A DNA stretch of 64,000 nt. Origin: Physcomitrium patens. Taxonomy: Eukaryota; Streptophyta; Bryopsida; Funariales; Funariaceae. Below, in pieces: positions 24,401 to 34,690 of the stretch; positions within the stretch are counted from its first letter, which is position 1; each line of letters begins with the position of its first letter. The DNA lies in assembly GCF_000002425.4 (NCBI RefSeq), contig NC_037260.1:17541950-17605949 (forward strand), read 5' to 3'. The notes under the pieces are model-generated. The model ran no database searches. It was not told the DNA's origin and worked only from the letters and a program-made list of their open reading frames with translations. Position numbers and translations under genes: made by a program.

Positions 24401-24950
24401 AAGTTGATCCTTCTTTTGCTGCGTGTATAAATGCTTTTGCACCTATAAGTGCAGGTTTTACTATACTAGACTCATGATTTTTTACTTGATTAATAGAACT
24501 GTTACTAATGCTCTGAGGAAAATCAAGTTTACGAGAAATCCAATCTATTCGAGGATTATACTTTTCTAACCATGATAAGCCTAAAATAACTGGATTAGAG
24601 GGAGATCTAATTATATTAAAAATTACGCAACTACTATGACCATTTATTACTACATCTACAGGAAGTGTTTCGTGAGTTACATCTCCAGAAGACAACGGAC
24701 GACCATCTATGACTTCTACGTGTACAGGTTTAGTTTTTTGTATTAATGATATTCTATGACATCTAGCAAATTCTTCATCTAAAAAACAAGATGAGGCTCC
24801 TGAATCTACCAAGGCAGAGGCTTTGTAATTATTAGGTCCTAAACGCACATCTATTATAAAACAAGGAGATGGTTCTGAGGAGAGGATAGGACCTTCATTA
24901 GAAGTTGTACAAGATTTCAGCCGCACGGTCCCTATTGTAGCTGGACGTAC
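21438..24950 (-). CDS. pol: Pol polyprotein of element 1: PR-RT-RNase H-INT-chromodomain
   Basis: The frame is open from 24950, after a TGA at 24953-24951, to the stop at 21438. There is no early ATG; residues are counted from the GTG at 24926 (1162 codons). Protease: LVDSGAS at 39-45. RT: VDYRGLN 284-290, FGLTNAP 354-360, YLDD 382-385. RNase H: D530, E572, D599. Integrase: zinc site H746, H753, C783, C786 and catalytic D816, D876, E912 with 35 residues between the last two, the D,D35E pattern. The chromodomain at about 1105-1160 (FEVEEILDSR to HRNLAN-like end) would guide insertion. It reads ISERTLEPS where the decayed copy has INECTWEPS, so a conserved Trp is Leu at 1137. Pol is in the -1 frame relative to gag and is not directly overlapping gag, so its translation route is unclear. 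Confidence 0.93.
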   Translation of the reverse strand, partial: VRPATIGTVRLKSCTTSNEGPILSSEPSPCFIIDVRLGPNNYKASALVDSGASSCFLDEEFARCHRISLIQKTKPVHVEVIDGRPLSSGDVTHETLPVDVVINGHSSCVIFNIIRSPSNPVILGLSWLEKYNPRIDWISRKLDFPQSISNSSINQVKNHESSIVKPALIGAKAFIHAAKEGSTFAIYAAPISESVKTSSSIPSQYQDYQDVFEKKNADILPEHRPYDCSIDFKEGTLPPFGPIYSLSQDELAELKTYIDENLAKNFIRHSKSPAGAPILFVKKKDGSLRMCVDYRGLNKITIKNRYPLPLISGLLDQLNQAKIYTKIDLRGAYNLVRIKEGDEWKTAFQTRYGHFEYNVMPFGLTNAPAAFQHLMNDVFREFLDNFVVCYLDDILIYSKNVEEYEIHVRQVLQKLRDAGLYAKIEKCVFHTTQVDFLGYIISNDGLMMDSKKVQTIMDWKIPRTVRDVQCFLGFANYYRIFIKDFSRVAAPLTRLTSKDKFQWNQEAEAAFEALKTSFVSAPVLYRVDFSKVFFMETDASDFALGAVLSQMGTDDKLHPIAFHSRKFSAAEINYEIHDKELLAIVDSFQEWRHYLEGASSPVNVYTDHKNLEYFMSARVLNRRQARWSMSLSRFDFIITYRPGKQQGLSNALSRRSYFAPKEGDAAFEQQRTVLLKPEQFHLRAVKSTLTVDSTFLKQIQSSMSSDPLVHDIENNSSKSHDSSKFEFKNNLLYFEGRLYVPEKKARLRVLQARHDFPAAGHFGYNKTLELISRDFWWPQMWKSVKDFVQSCDICSRSKIPRHRPYGLLQPLPIPEQPWSSVSMDFITDLPNSRSYDSIFVIVDRFTKMAHFMPCTKSITGEETAKLFIDNIYRYHGLPKDIISDRGTQFVSRFWRTLFKILKVDIKLSSAFHPQTDGQTECVNQVLEQYLRCTINYQQDDWTNLLPLAEFAYNNTVHSSTQQTPFFANYGYHPRLDTFDFSKVDNPAAEDMANRLSELHAIMKAQLKKAQERQKINADVYRKEQPQLNVGDKVRLLRRNIKTTRPCDKLDYRRLGPFSISEQINPVAYRLHLPESMKIHPVFHVSLLEPYKTVDIQGRRQMPPPPIEVDNNEEFEVEEILDSRQRRNKLEYLVHWCGYDISERTLEPSRNLANASAKVKVFHQRHPSKPR

Positions 24951-25006
24951 TCATTTTCCGACATACTGTCTTCTTTGACAGCCGTACTCCTCATTTTGTA
25001 GTTGCG

Positions 25007-25939
25007 TCACTTCTTTGGACAATGTTGAGCAGTGTGCTTAGGTTCTCCACAATATAAGCACAATCCTTCTTGTCGACGACGAGACTTTTCTTGCTCAGTA
25101 AGAGGTTTGAAACGTACCGCATCAATTTGCATATCCTCTACTTCTGAAGGTATGTGTTGAGGAGACGTCGGTGTTGCCATTGAATTGTAGTAACGTTGAG
25201 GCCCACTTGTGCGACTCTCGGATCGAAATTCAAAAAGTCGATTGTCGCACTTCACAGCAAAGTCAATTGCTTGACTCAATGTTTGAGGATCAGGTAAATT
25301 AAGCATCAATTTCTTTACCTCATATTGTAATCCGTAGAGAAATTGACTCACAAGTGCGGCATCATCCCACTTGATATCAGTTGTAAGTTGTCGAAATTGC
25401 GAAGCATATAATGTTACTGATCGATTGCCTTGTCGCAAAATACGGATCTTGTTGGTTGCAACACGAATTGCATCATGTTCTCCAAACATGGATCGAAACT
25501 CCGCCAAAAAAGCCTCCAGATTATCCAATATTGGATCTCGTCGTTCAAGAAAAGATGAAAACCATGACAATGCTGAACCTGAAAGAAGTGTACCAATGAA
25601 TCTAACTTGTGACCCTGGAGTTGGATAGCTCTGGGGTTGAAGTTCAATCAGTAGTTGGACTTGATTGATGAATCCTCGAAACTTGGATCTGGTACCATCA
25701 AACTTCTCGGGCAAGGCAACTCTCGGTTCTCTAACACTCGAAGGGTGTTCCATTCTGGGAGAAGGGACATGGTTTGGTGCAGATGTTGAAGCAGCCCCAA
25801 TCATCTCTATATCTTCACTTCCTACCATTCTTGTTGCTCCTTGTGGTGGTAAATTGAGTTGATGCATCGCAAGCATTAACTCCCTCAATTGTTCTTGCAT
25901 CTGTGCCATTGCACTCTTCATTTCAACAAGCTCTGCCAT
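25007..25939 (-). CDS. gag: Gag of element 1
   Basis: 310 residues, the structural capsid/nucleocapsid protein of the virus-like particle. It begins with a probable coiled coil (MKSAMAQMQEQLRELMLAMH), followed by the capsid-like region with FRGFINQVQLLIELQP and LSWFSSFLE. It ends in a zinc knuckle CLYCGEPKHTAQHC, C-x2-C-x4-H-x4-C, close to the stop. The downstream pol frame opens 56 nt after the gag stop. The nested old copy at 51467-52398 has the same layout. Confidence 0.93.
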   Translation of the reverse strand: MAELVEMKSAMAQMQEQLRELMLAMHQLNLPPQGATRMVGSEDIEMIGAASTSAPNHVPSPRMEHPSSVREPRVALPEKFDGTRSKFRGFINQVQLLIELQPQSYPTPGSQVRFIGTLLSGSALSWFSSFLERRDPILDNLEAFLAEFRSMFGEHDAIRVATNKIRILRQGNRSVTLYASQFRQLTTDIKWDDAALVSQFLYGLQYEVKKLMLNLPDPQTLSQAIDFAVKCDNRLFEFRSESRTSGPQRYYNSMATPTSPQHIPSEVEDMQIDAVRFKPLTEQEKSRRRQEGLCLYCGEPKHTAQHCPKK

Positions 25940-26147
25940 AGTAGCATTTAGAAAAGAGAAGATGTCTAATAACGCTCAAAATAGAAGAGAGGAATTGATA
26001 ACAAAGAAAATACTAAGAACAATATCAGTTTAAAAGAGGGTAATCCGCAACTTCTAATGCGCTTATGTCTTATCAAGAAAAAGGGGTAACCCACTCTTAA
26101 TCAAGAAAAGACAAAGCTTTGATATTGTAAGTGTACTCTTGTCAATC

Positions 26148-26687
26148 TGTCAAGGACAAGAACTCGATGAAAGCTAAAGAGTAAGTGAGACTTTTCTCAA
26201 AAAGAAATAGGACAAAATAGAAATATGTATATTAAGAAAGAAACTGGAATGGCTATTGCCAAAATACAAGAAAACTAGAGACCCTTGAAACTAGACTAGA
26301 AGCAAGAAAGGAGTTGACAAGAGTGAAGAGGGCTTCACTCTTGCCTCTATATATACTATCTAACTAGAAGCCACGTGGCGATGTTCTATAAGACCTCCAA
26401 TATATGTTGACTTTCTAGGCCACATGCCTTTGCTTGCAAGGCAAGTTTTCTATGGATGGACCACGTAGTTAGCTTGTTCTTTAAGCTTCCAACATGTGTG
26501 GCACATGGCTAACTTGTTGACCAAGTTTCTAACCTAAAAGTCAACTATAGACTCCTATAAAGTCAAAGCAGCGTCTATGAAGCTTCTAAGAAGCTTCTCT
26601 AGAAGATATTACACAATTAACCTACTTTTATCTACTTTTACATACTTTTATCTATTCATATAGGTAATTATATGTATGTCCGTGACA
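26148..26687 (-). repeat. 5' LTR of element 1, with promoter
   Basis: 540 bp, TG...CA. Sense transcription runs leftward. The TATA box lies at about 26,348-26,356 and the GAA/TTC-rich heat-shock-like block at about 26,578-26,605, roughly 230 bp upstream of it. Just inside the LTR the sense strand reads GATTGACAAGAG and, 20 nt on, CAATATCAAAGC. The latter resembles the plant initiator-Met primer site (TGGTATCAGAGC) only weakly, so the primer binding site is not settled. Confidence 0.93.
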
Positions 26688-27241
26688 CTTAAAGATCAAT
26701 TTAGCAATCATATAAACAATGCTCTATAAGAATATTTGCATCTTCCTTCTCAAAAACATCTTGATAATTTTGATATTAGCTTAGAATGCAACTAAAAGTC
26801 TTTCCACCATTAGAAACACATGTGGGACAAATAACACAAGGTGATTCTTCCATTGCAATATGCAAAAAAAGTTCATGTGCCTACAAATATTGATTTGATT
26901 GTACTAGACTTTTGACTATCTACTTAATTGGCAAAACTCATAGTTATAGTCTAAATAAAATCAAGACTAGAAGGAATCCAATTTACTCAAAGATTATACT
27001 TATTTTAAAATGATAAATCTAAAATTACAAGATTACAAAGATTTCTAATCAAATTAAATATCACAAAATAACTATAACCATTAATTATAACAATTGTAGG
27101 ATGGATTTCATTAATAACATCTCTAGAAGCCAATAGACAACTATCTATGACTTCTACATGAATAATACTAGTTTTCTTCATAAGAGATTGTTTTGTCTTT
27201 GAACAAACTTTTGATTTAATAATCAAGCTAAAATTCTTAAA
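26688..27241 (-). pseudogene. Decayed family A Gypsy pol, protease part (right piece of element 4)
   Basis: The minus-strand frame reads IIHVEVIDSCLLASRDVI (compare VHVEVIDGRPLSSGDVT in the intact element), then NLVILDLS for NPVILGLS, and near 26,700 a remnant of the EHRPYDCSIDFKE segment. It continues at 20338 leftward across element 1. At 27241 it stops abruptly where the inverted arm begins, in the middle of the protease coding region. Confidence 0.88.
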
Positions 27242-27276
27242 TCAAATAAGGAAGAATCTTGGTGATATTTGAATCC

Positions 27277-27714
27277 TATGCTTTATTTTTAAAATATATA
27301 AGTGTTTCTTGAAATAAAATAAATTATTTTTAAGTTCAAATTTAGAAGTATCATAAGACTAAAAACTTCAAGAAAGTTGTTCTTTGTTGATCAAAAGCTA
27401 CATCTCCTCCTTTAGATGCAAGATTTGAACATCTAATAAATCTTGTTGTATTTTTATTCGATAAGTAATCTTAAAATCAAATCTTTATAAAGACATGCTC
27501 CAACAGGCCTAACAATGATTCAAAAAACGTATTGCTATGAAATATTCAAGATTCTTATCATCCATATCTATAGTGATTAGATTAAAAGTGCCCTCTAAGT
27601 AATAACTCTATTCTTAAAATAAATCCACAATTGCAAGAAGCTATTTATTGTGGATCTTGTAAGTTGATCTCAATTGCCAAAAATTTCTTAGAATAAAAAG
27701 CTATTAAGTAGAAT
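27277..27714 (-). pseudogene. Decayed family A pol fragment, right-arm copy
   Basis: Inverted copy of 18960-19397: RNase H-region remnant (LIAFYSKKFLAIEIN) with stops, abutting the GC-rich TM9SF upstream region at about 27,715. Confidence 0.85.
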
Positions 27715-28343
27715 TTCCTAGTCGTTCCTTGGAAATGGGGGAGAACAGCAGGGATGAGAGCATCAAACAAGGCGGTCTTGCGATGATCACCACCGGCACA
27801 GCAGGTGAGAGGGCAGCGGGATGACCGGAGAATTATGGCAATGCCCCACGACCCCAACCCAAGTTTGCCCATGTTTAGGGTCGTCTGCGAGCTCATGACC
27901 CCGAGGTCTCGCGATCGACGAGTTTGTCTCTCGAAGACAGCTTCCTTGTAGATATCAGATCTGAAGGTAAAAAAGTGAAGGTGCGAGCGGTGCAGTTGAA
28001 TCTGCTGCTGCCACTCAGACTGGTCGATTTCACGAGCCTCGTTCAGGGTTTTGGTAGTCCGACGATCTGATGTGGACGACGCGTTGCGGGAGGCAGCGTC
28101 GAGGCTGTGGGGCGCTGCGCTCTTGAGCTCTGGCATTGCGGGTTCGCTCTGCCGGAAATCGTTCACATTTTTGACAGCGCAGAACAAGAACGAGAGGCTG
28201 GCACAAGTGGTGCTCTTTGAGATCGGGAGCAACATCAGTGGTGGCGGGTACTACCGCCGGAAAGGAACGACGCAGGGGGAGGAATTTTGGCACCGGAGCC
28301 ACTCGGGGTTGAGGCGACCTGGGAGAGGGGAGGAGGGTGCAAA
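27715..28343 (+). promoter_or_regulatory. TM9SF copy 2 upstream region
   Basis: Mirror of 18331-18960: a GC-rich probable 5' UTR and promoter, identical in its protein-start context to copy 1. No clear TATA box is visible. The sharp composition change at about 27,715 marks the edge of transposon DNA. Confidence 0.5.
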
Positions 28344-31300
28344 ATGTGGACCCTCAATAGGGTTGGCCTGTTGGGGGTTGCGTGTGCGCTGGTTTTGCTT
28401 CAGCTGTGCAGTGCCAACGAGTACGACCACAGGGTATGTCCCATCTCTCTCCACATGTCTGCCCCGTAGGTTGCTTGCTCTTCGCCGCCATGAGCTCGCT
28501 CCCCCTCATGATTTCAACTTCCCCGTTTTTTGGGGGAGTTATAATTTCACTTCCCCCATCAAGGGTCCGTGGGCTGTGTGCTTCACGACGCATCAGCGTG
28601 TCCAGGTGCGAGGACCACTGTGAATTAGGTCGGCACAGTTGTTTGCGGACGTGATCCAGTGTCGGTAGCATGAGCACGAGAAGCGTCGAACCCTGCTCAA
28701 TTATGTGAGGCGTCGTCCTCGTCCTCTCCGGCGCGGACTAGGCGCACTTCGGACGAGAGAGTGATGTGCTGAGTGGCCTCCGATTTTAGTTTCGAGGAAG
28801 CGATGGACTGCACGGCATTTTAGTTTTGGGATGGAGGGCAGTAGGTCCACAAGGGTGGGTTGGCGTGCCCCGTGATCCGTAATGTATGCGTCTGCTTTGG
28901 CCAGAGCTCCGGTATAGGAACGGAAAAGGTGTGTTCGCTGCTTACACGTGCTCTTCACGGATCGTCGCCTGGCAGAACTCGGTATTGATGAGAACGCTAC
29001 TGTGTTCATGTTGGTGTCATGATTGCCGTGAAGAATGTTGGCATTTAGGGCGTCGATCGCCCTAGGAAGCTCGAAGCGCAAAATGTAGGTCGAGGAGCAA
29101 GGGTAAGGGTGGCGTCGAAATCCGCGGTGCATGCCTTATTGGACACATTCATCGCGGTTGTCACTGTGGCAGGGCGGGTGCCTGGATCGTGACCCTTGCG
29201 AGCAGAGGGCTGGGGAACGATCGGGGTGCCATGTCAGCACCTGCACATGGCTTTGTGATGACGAACTGGGCCGCGGTTGTGATGGGTGAGGTCCGTGTGT
29301 TGTGAGTGTGCAGTATGGCAAAGGGGATCCGGTGATGCTGTGGGTGAACAAAGTGGGGCCTTACAACAATCCGCAAGAGACGTACAACTACTACAGTCTG
29401 CCGTTTTGCAGTCCGGGTGCGGCTGGCAATGCTCGACACAAATGGGGAGGGCTGGGCGAAGTGCTGGAAGGGAACGAGCTGATCGACAGCGAGGTCGAGA
29501 TCAAGTTCAAGAGTGAGTGTGTTGCTTTGAGCTGCGTGGGCTGAGGTGTGGAGTGGGACGGGGGTGGGCAGAAGGTTGTAGTTTGTGCACCTGTTCGGGC
29601 GGACGATGAAGTGTGAAATTTAGTGCATGGTCCGGCAGGGTTTTTGGTTGGGGGTGCCAAAACCAGTGATGGGCGGAGGTAATTAGTGCTGCAGTGATGT
29701 CACTCGATGACTGACGTGGGTTTCGCGATGCAGCACCCGTGGAGAAGAGGACGATATGCAGCTTCACATTGGACGGCACGTCGGTAGCTGCATTCAGATC
29801 TGCTGTGGCACAAGCTTACTGGTTCGAGTTCTTCATGGGTAAGTTGTGAAGTCCAGAATGTGTGGGGATGCAGACGCTTGGATGTAACGTGAAGGTGTTG
29901 ATGAGGTGACTGGCAGTAGTGTGTTTGTGAGTCTCGAGTAGAGCATGGAGTGGCTCTTGGAATGTGGATGGAGGGAGGGAGAGAGAGCTAGGTGTGAATT
30001 AGTTGATTGCGAAGTGGAGTTCTGAGTTGCGAGGCGACCGTTGAGGTGGATAGGATGCTGCAATGGCATTGTTGGAATGGTTTCTGACAGTGGAATGTGT
30101 GTTCGTTTCGTGTTGTGGGTGGGTTTTGCAGACGATCTTCCACTTTGGGGTGCGTGATGGCCGATCCTTTTGGCACAGTTGGTTGTGGTTTGGTGTTGGA
30201 CAGTGCCTGGCAGGGTGTGTGGATGTTGGTATCATATGCGGGATTTGCAATTCATACGGGAGTTGTGTGTCTGACGTGGTTTCGAAGTGCTATACGTGTG
30301 CTGTATGTTGGGGCAAGAAACGTTGGAATTTCATGCGTGTATGGCAGTGAGCGGGAGGGGGTGTGGGTGTGGGGGCGAGAAATGAGATGTCATGGTTGGG
30401 GTGTTTGTGGGGGAGTGCAGGGTTCGTGGGAGAGCAGCATGCGGACAAGAATGACGACGAGAAGTACACGATCTACACACACAAGGACCTGTTGATTAAG
30501 TATAACAACGACCAGGTATGAGTTTTTGAGTACGGGTTTGCAGGGTGGGGGTGTTTGGTTACGAGGGTTGGTGAGTGGTTGCGCGGGGGTGGCATGGACT
30601 AAGGTGGCGTGCGGTGGGGTGGGCGGGGGCAGATCATTCAAGTGAACCTGACCCAAGACAACCTGCAGCCCCTGATTTCTGGGAAAAAGATCGACCTGAC
30701 GTACGCAGTGCAGTGGGTGGAGACCAACATATCGTTCATCCGACGATTCGACGCGTACCTGGATTACCCGTTCTTTGAGCACCAGGTGGGTGTGAGGAGG
30801 GAGCGGAGGGCTGAGTTGCAAGATTTGTGTAGCGAGTGTGGGTGGAGACGGGAGCTTGAAGCTACATGCGAGTTAGTGGTGTGTTGGAGGTTCATGGGAT
30901 GGTGAATGGGACGAGTCGCGAGTTTGACGTGTGGGGGTGTTTGGTTTGTGGTTGATGTTGGGTGGCGGCCGCGATGACAGATACATTGGTTCTCTATCTT
31001 CAACTCGTTCATGATGGTGATATTTCTGACGGGGCTGGTATCGATGATTCTGATGCGCACCCTCCGCAACGATTATGCGAAGTATGCACGCGAGGAGGAC
31101 GACTTGGAGACGCTGGTGAGTGCAGGGAGTCGATGATGATGATGATGATGCTGGTGGACGTTGGGGTAGGCGGTATTGGATAATGGAACGAGGGGGTGTT
31201 GTGGTGGTGGTTGGGCAGGAGCGGGACGTGAGCGAGGAGTCGGGATGGAAACTGGTGCATGGAGACGTTTTCCGGGCGCCTCGGAACCTGGTGCTGCTGT

Positions 31301-33155
31301 CGGCATTGGTGGGGACGGGCGCTCAGCTGGCGATGTTGATGCTGCTGGTGATCCTGTTAGCGATCGTGGGGATGCTGTATGTTGGGTAAGTGGATGCGGG
31401 TTTGTGTTGGTGTTTGGGGGATGAGATGGTGACGGAGAGGGAGACGAAATGGTGTACTCGATGTGAGGAGGCCCGTTGAGGGCTTATGTGATGTGGGTGT
31501 TTTGAGCTGCGGGAAGCGGTTGCCGCACTGAAGAGGGTGTTACCGTTCTATTGGTCGGAGAGACGAGTCGTGGCTCGGGAGGTGTAGTGGTTGCAGTGGT
31601 GGTCGTATGCGAGGGATGATTGGGTTCGTTTTGGTGGCGAGAATGGTGGTGTGAACGGGCGGGTGGGGGTGTGCATGCTTGGTTGCAGGCGTGGAGCTAT
31701 TGTGACGACATTCATCGTGTGCTACGCGCTGACGTCGTTCATCGCGGGATACGTGAGTGGAGGGTTCTACTCGCGCAATGATGGTGCGTACCTGTACCCA
31801 TGTGAGGAAGTGGCGGTGGTTTTGGGGAGGGGGTGGTGTGGTATGGGTAGGAATGGTTGGAATTATGGATGGGTTTGGACGTTGGATGCTTGCGTACGCT
31901 TGATGCCGGGTATGTGACGTTGGTGCAGGAAAGCACTGGATCAAGTCGATGCTGCTGACGGCGTCGTTGTTCCCATTCCTGTGCTTCGGCATCGGTTTCC
32001 TGCTGAACTTCGTGGCGATCTACTATCATTCGCTGGCGGCCATTCCGTTCGGCACGATGGTGAGGCATTTGCATCGTGGTGCGGTTGCAGCTTAGGGAGG
32101 GGGATGGGCGTGAGGCGTCGTTGTTAGATGAGGCGAGGCAGGATTGTTTCTGGTCAGAGAGGCAGCAGCGATGCTTTGGTGTGGTGCCTAGGGAATGCAA
32201 TTGGATTCTGAGTGAGGGGAGCGTGGTGGGTGGCAGGTGGTGGTTTTTGTGATCTGGGCGTTTATTTCATTCCCGCTGGCTCTGTTCGGGACGGTGGTGG
32301 GGCGGAACTGGAGTGGGCAACCGGACAACCCGTGCAGGGTGAAGACGATTCCGCGGCCGATTCCAGAGAAGAAGTGGTACTTGAAGCCTTCGGTGGTGGC
32401 ACTGCTGGGAGGGTTGTTGCCGTTCGGGAGCATCTTCATCGAGATGTACTTTGTGTTCACGTCGTTCTGGCAGTACAAGGTGGGTGGAGGTTGGAGGGAG
32501 CGGGTGGCAGGGTCGGAAGTGTGTGTTGGTTGAGCAGAGTGCATGGGGCTTTGGGTTGATGGAGACGTGTTTGAGGGCAATGGGATGGGAGGATGCGTGG
32601 CACTGGTTGTTGCGATGCAAGGGCGTTGGTTGCTGCGTGTGGGAGATATTCTAACTTGTGATAGTTTTGATGTGTGGCGTTTGTGTAGGTGTACTACGTG
32701 TACGGATTCATGCTGCTGGTGTTCATCATCTTGACGATCGTGACGGTGTGCGTGACGATCGTGGGGACGTATTTCTTGCTGAATGCGGAGAACTATCACT
32801 GGCAGTGGACGTCGTTTTTGTCGGCGGCGTCGACAGCGGGATACGTGTACCTGTACTCGGTGTACTACTTCTACATGAAGACGAAGATGTCCGGGTTTTT
32901 CCAGATCAGTTTCTACTTCGGGTACACGCTGATGTTCTGCCTGGGGTTGGGCATATTCTGTGGTAAGTGGGACTGGGCAGGCGTGGGTGGGTATCCTGGG
33001 GTAGTGCGTAATATTTGGTTGATGGGTTGTGAGGCGGTTGAGTGGAGTGGAGGGTCTGACGGGTGTGCTGTTTGTGGCGGCTGGCAGGAGCTGTGGGGTA
33101 CCTGGGGTCGTCGATGTTTGTGCGACGTATATATAGGAACATCAAGTGTGACTAG
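28344..33155 (+). CDS. Transmembrane 9 superfamily protein (nonaspanin, TM9SF3/TMN1-like), copy 2
   Basis: Complete second copy, plus strand. Exons: 28344-28433, 29314-29512, 29734-29838, 30132-30149, 30421-30515, 30633-30785, 30981-31115, 31219-31385, 31689-31783, 31929-32059, 32237-32479, 32689-32962, 33088-33155; all introns GT-AG, the first 880 bp and the rest about 100-300 bp. It encodes 590 residues: signal peptide 1 to about 25, a lumenal domain with [24 protein letters not shown] and [20 protein letters not shown], then nine predicted spans. Landmarks are [55 protein letters not shown] and a terminal RNIKCD before TAG. The family acts in Golgi/endosome sorting and membrane protein trafficking. 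The two genes are head to head, about 10 kb apart. No disabling change is visible in either copy. Confidence 0.95.
30132..30149 (+). other. 18-nt microexon of TM9SF copy 2
   Basis: Same as in copy 1: CAG acceptor, 18 nt, GTGCGT donor. It encodes the heart of the conserved DDLPLWG motif. Confidence 0.9.
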
Positions 33156-34690
33156 GGTGGGGATCGAATTTTCCCCCGCAGGAAGTTGTGGGCTCTGGCT
33201 AGAGTGGTGCTTGTTGTGTGTGTGCCAAGTACCTAGAGTTGCCCGCGAGGCGACTACTTAGAACCTAACCAGACTGTATTCCACAGGGCCAGGCAGCCGA
33301 TGAGGGCACTTGCTAGACGCGATTTGCAGATTATCTAGTGAGAGTAAGTGGAGCGAATTCATGAATTTGTGGGCACGGTCCGATTCCAAGCAGGGTAGCA
33401 GGGGCGTTCTAGAGCTCGCAGGGTGGCGCTTTGTGCACAATTTTTTAAGAAGTTCGTCTATTTTGGTGGCGCATGCCCGGTGTGTGCTGGGTTCCACATT
33501 TTCCATGCATGATCCTGGGTGCGACGATCGTGGGGGCATGTTTTGAACCTGTTGATCTGCGATTCAACTTGAATGGGTTGAATCGGATGTGCACTTCCAG
33601 TGTTATGAGGTTTGTCTGTGCGCTCGACATTCACACAATTGCTGTTTGAATTTACATTATTTTTATATATTTTTTTTAACGTTTTCTTTGGCGAGGATAT
33701 CGGCCTCGTGAAGGTTATAATAAAATCTTGCGGTGTGGATGATGTTGGAGGTCTTTCCCTAGGTTCCAAGACTAATAGTCCTTTCGCTGGGATTGTATTT
33801 GTGAGGATTTCTTGTTCTGAATGGTAGTACGATTGCAATTTGACAAATCTTGTAATTGCAACATCCCACCCCGAGTTCGGTCCTTCTTCCATTACTCAAT
33901 CACTACGCGGGTGGTTTGGACGTGTAATTAGCTCACCTCACGTGTTCACCTTGCGGGTAACTGCGATGGCAGTACCGCTGGACGGGGCAGAAGTATATTG
34001 GCTGTGCGCCATCTTCAGGATCACAGCTATGCACTTATGTCTTACTCAAAGTGGTTCGTATTGCTGCACAACAGAAGACCTGTGCGGTGAGTTCCTCCGA
34101 ACGCCCAACCTCTAGTGGGATACAACCAATTGGTTGGGAAAGGAGCTAGGTTTGGAACATTGGCAAGGCGGTCATTTGTAACGAGGATCGTAGCACTGCA
34201 GGTTCGGGGAAGACAACATTGGTCGAAATCGGATTTGCAGTATTTTGAGCATCTGGATGGACGGTCCAATTGCAACTACATCCTACGTGAGGGCCAACGC
34301 AACATTTCGGTATTTTCTTCTAATGATCTGGTTTTTCCTGTTTCCTCCGTCTCCGAAGTCCGACAGAAGAGTGTCATCTGCTGCGGCCTGAGAACGCATG
34401 GTCTAGCTGTCGGGTGTGTTTTCAAGGTGTTGGAGTGCGGTTTAGTTTGGGTCGTCCTGAAAGACCGAGGAATCAGTCCTCAGAGCACCTCACCCACTAT
34501 GTCGCGCATCTTCGGTGCACAAGACGATACATTTAGTTTGTGGAAGCAGTTGTGAAATGCCAGAATACAAATGTATGGGCAGTCAGGGGGTACGGCAAAA
34601 CAATGCTGTGGTACCACTCAGTCTCGTCACTCTTTTAGGTGTATCCAGTTCACCAGAGAGGTGGCTATCACCACAAGAATAGTATCTTAT
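33156..34690. other. GC-richer sequence downstream of TM9SF copy 2
   Basis: Mirror of 11981-13509. It probably includes the 3' UTR. Frames such as 34115-34555 plus and 33458-33892 minus carry no recognisable domain, and opposite frames are equally open, so I call no gene. Confidence 0.45.

Larger units (their letters stand above)
20339..26687 (-). mobile_element. Intact Ty3/Gypsy chromovirus-type LTR retrotransposon (family A, element 1)
   Basis: A 6349-bp element with 540-bp LTRs at both ends (TG...CA), gag, pol, a third ORF and a polypurine tract, all on the minus strand. The flanking 5-mers are CTTGA on the left and CTTAA on the right, a 5-bp target duplication with one mismatch. The order PR-RT-RNase H-INT plus a C-terminal chromodomain marks it as a chromovirus-type Metaviridae member. 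It sits inside an older decayed copy of the same family (20006-20338 and 26688-27241). Its coding regions have no stops or frameshifts within ORFs, and its LTRs are almost identical, so it is a recent insertion. Confidence 0.95.

Noticed and set aside
26115-26147. Clear tRNA-Met primer binding site in element 1
   Set aside because: The best match (CAATATCAAAGC) starts about 20 nt inside the LTR and differs from TGGTATCAGAGC at several positions; left undecided.
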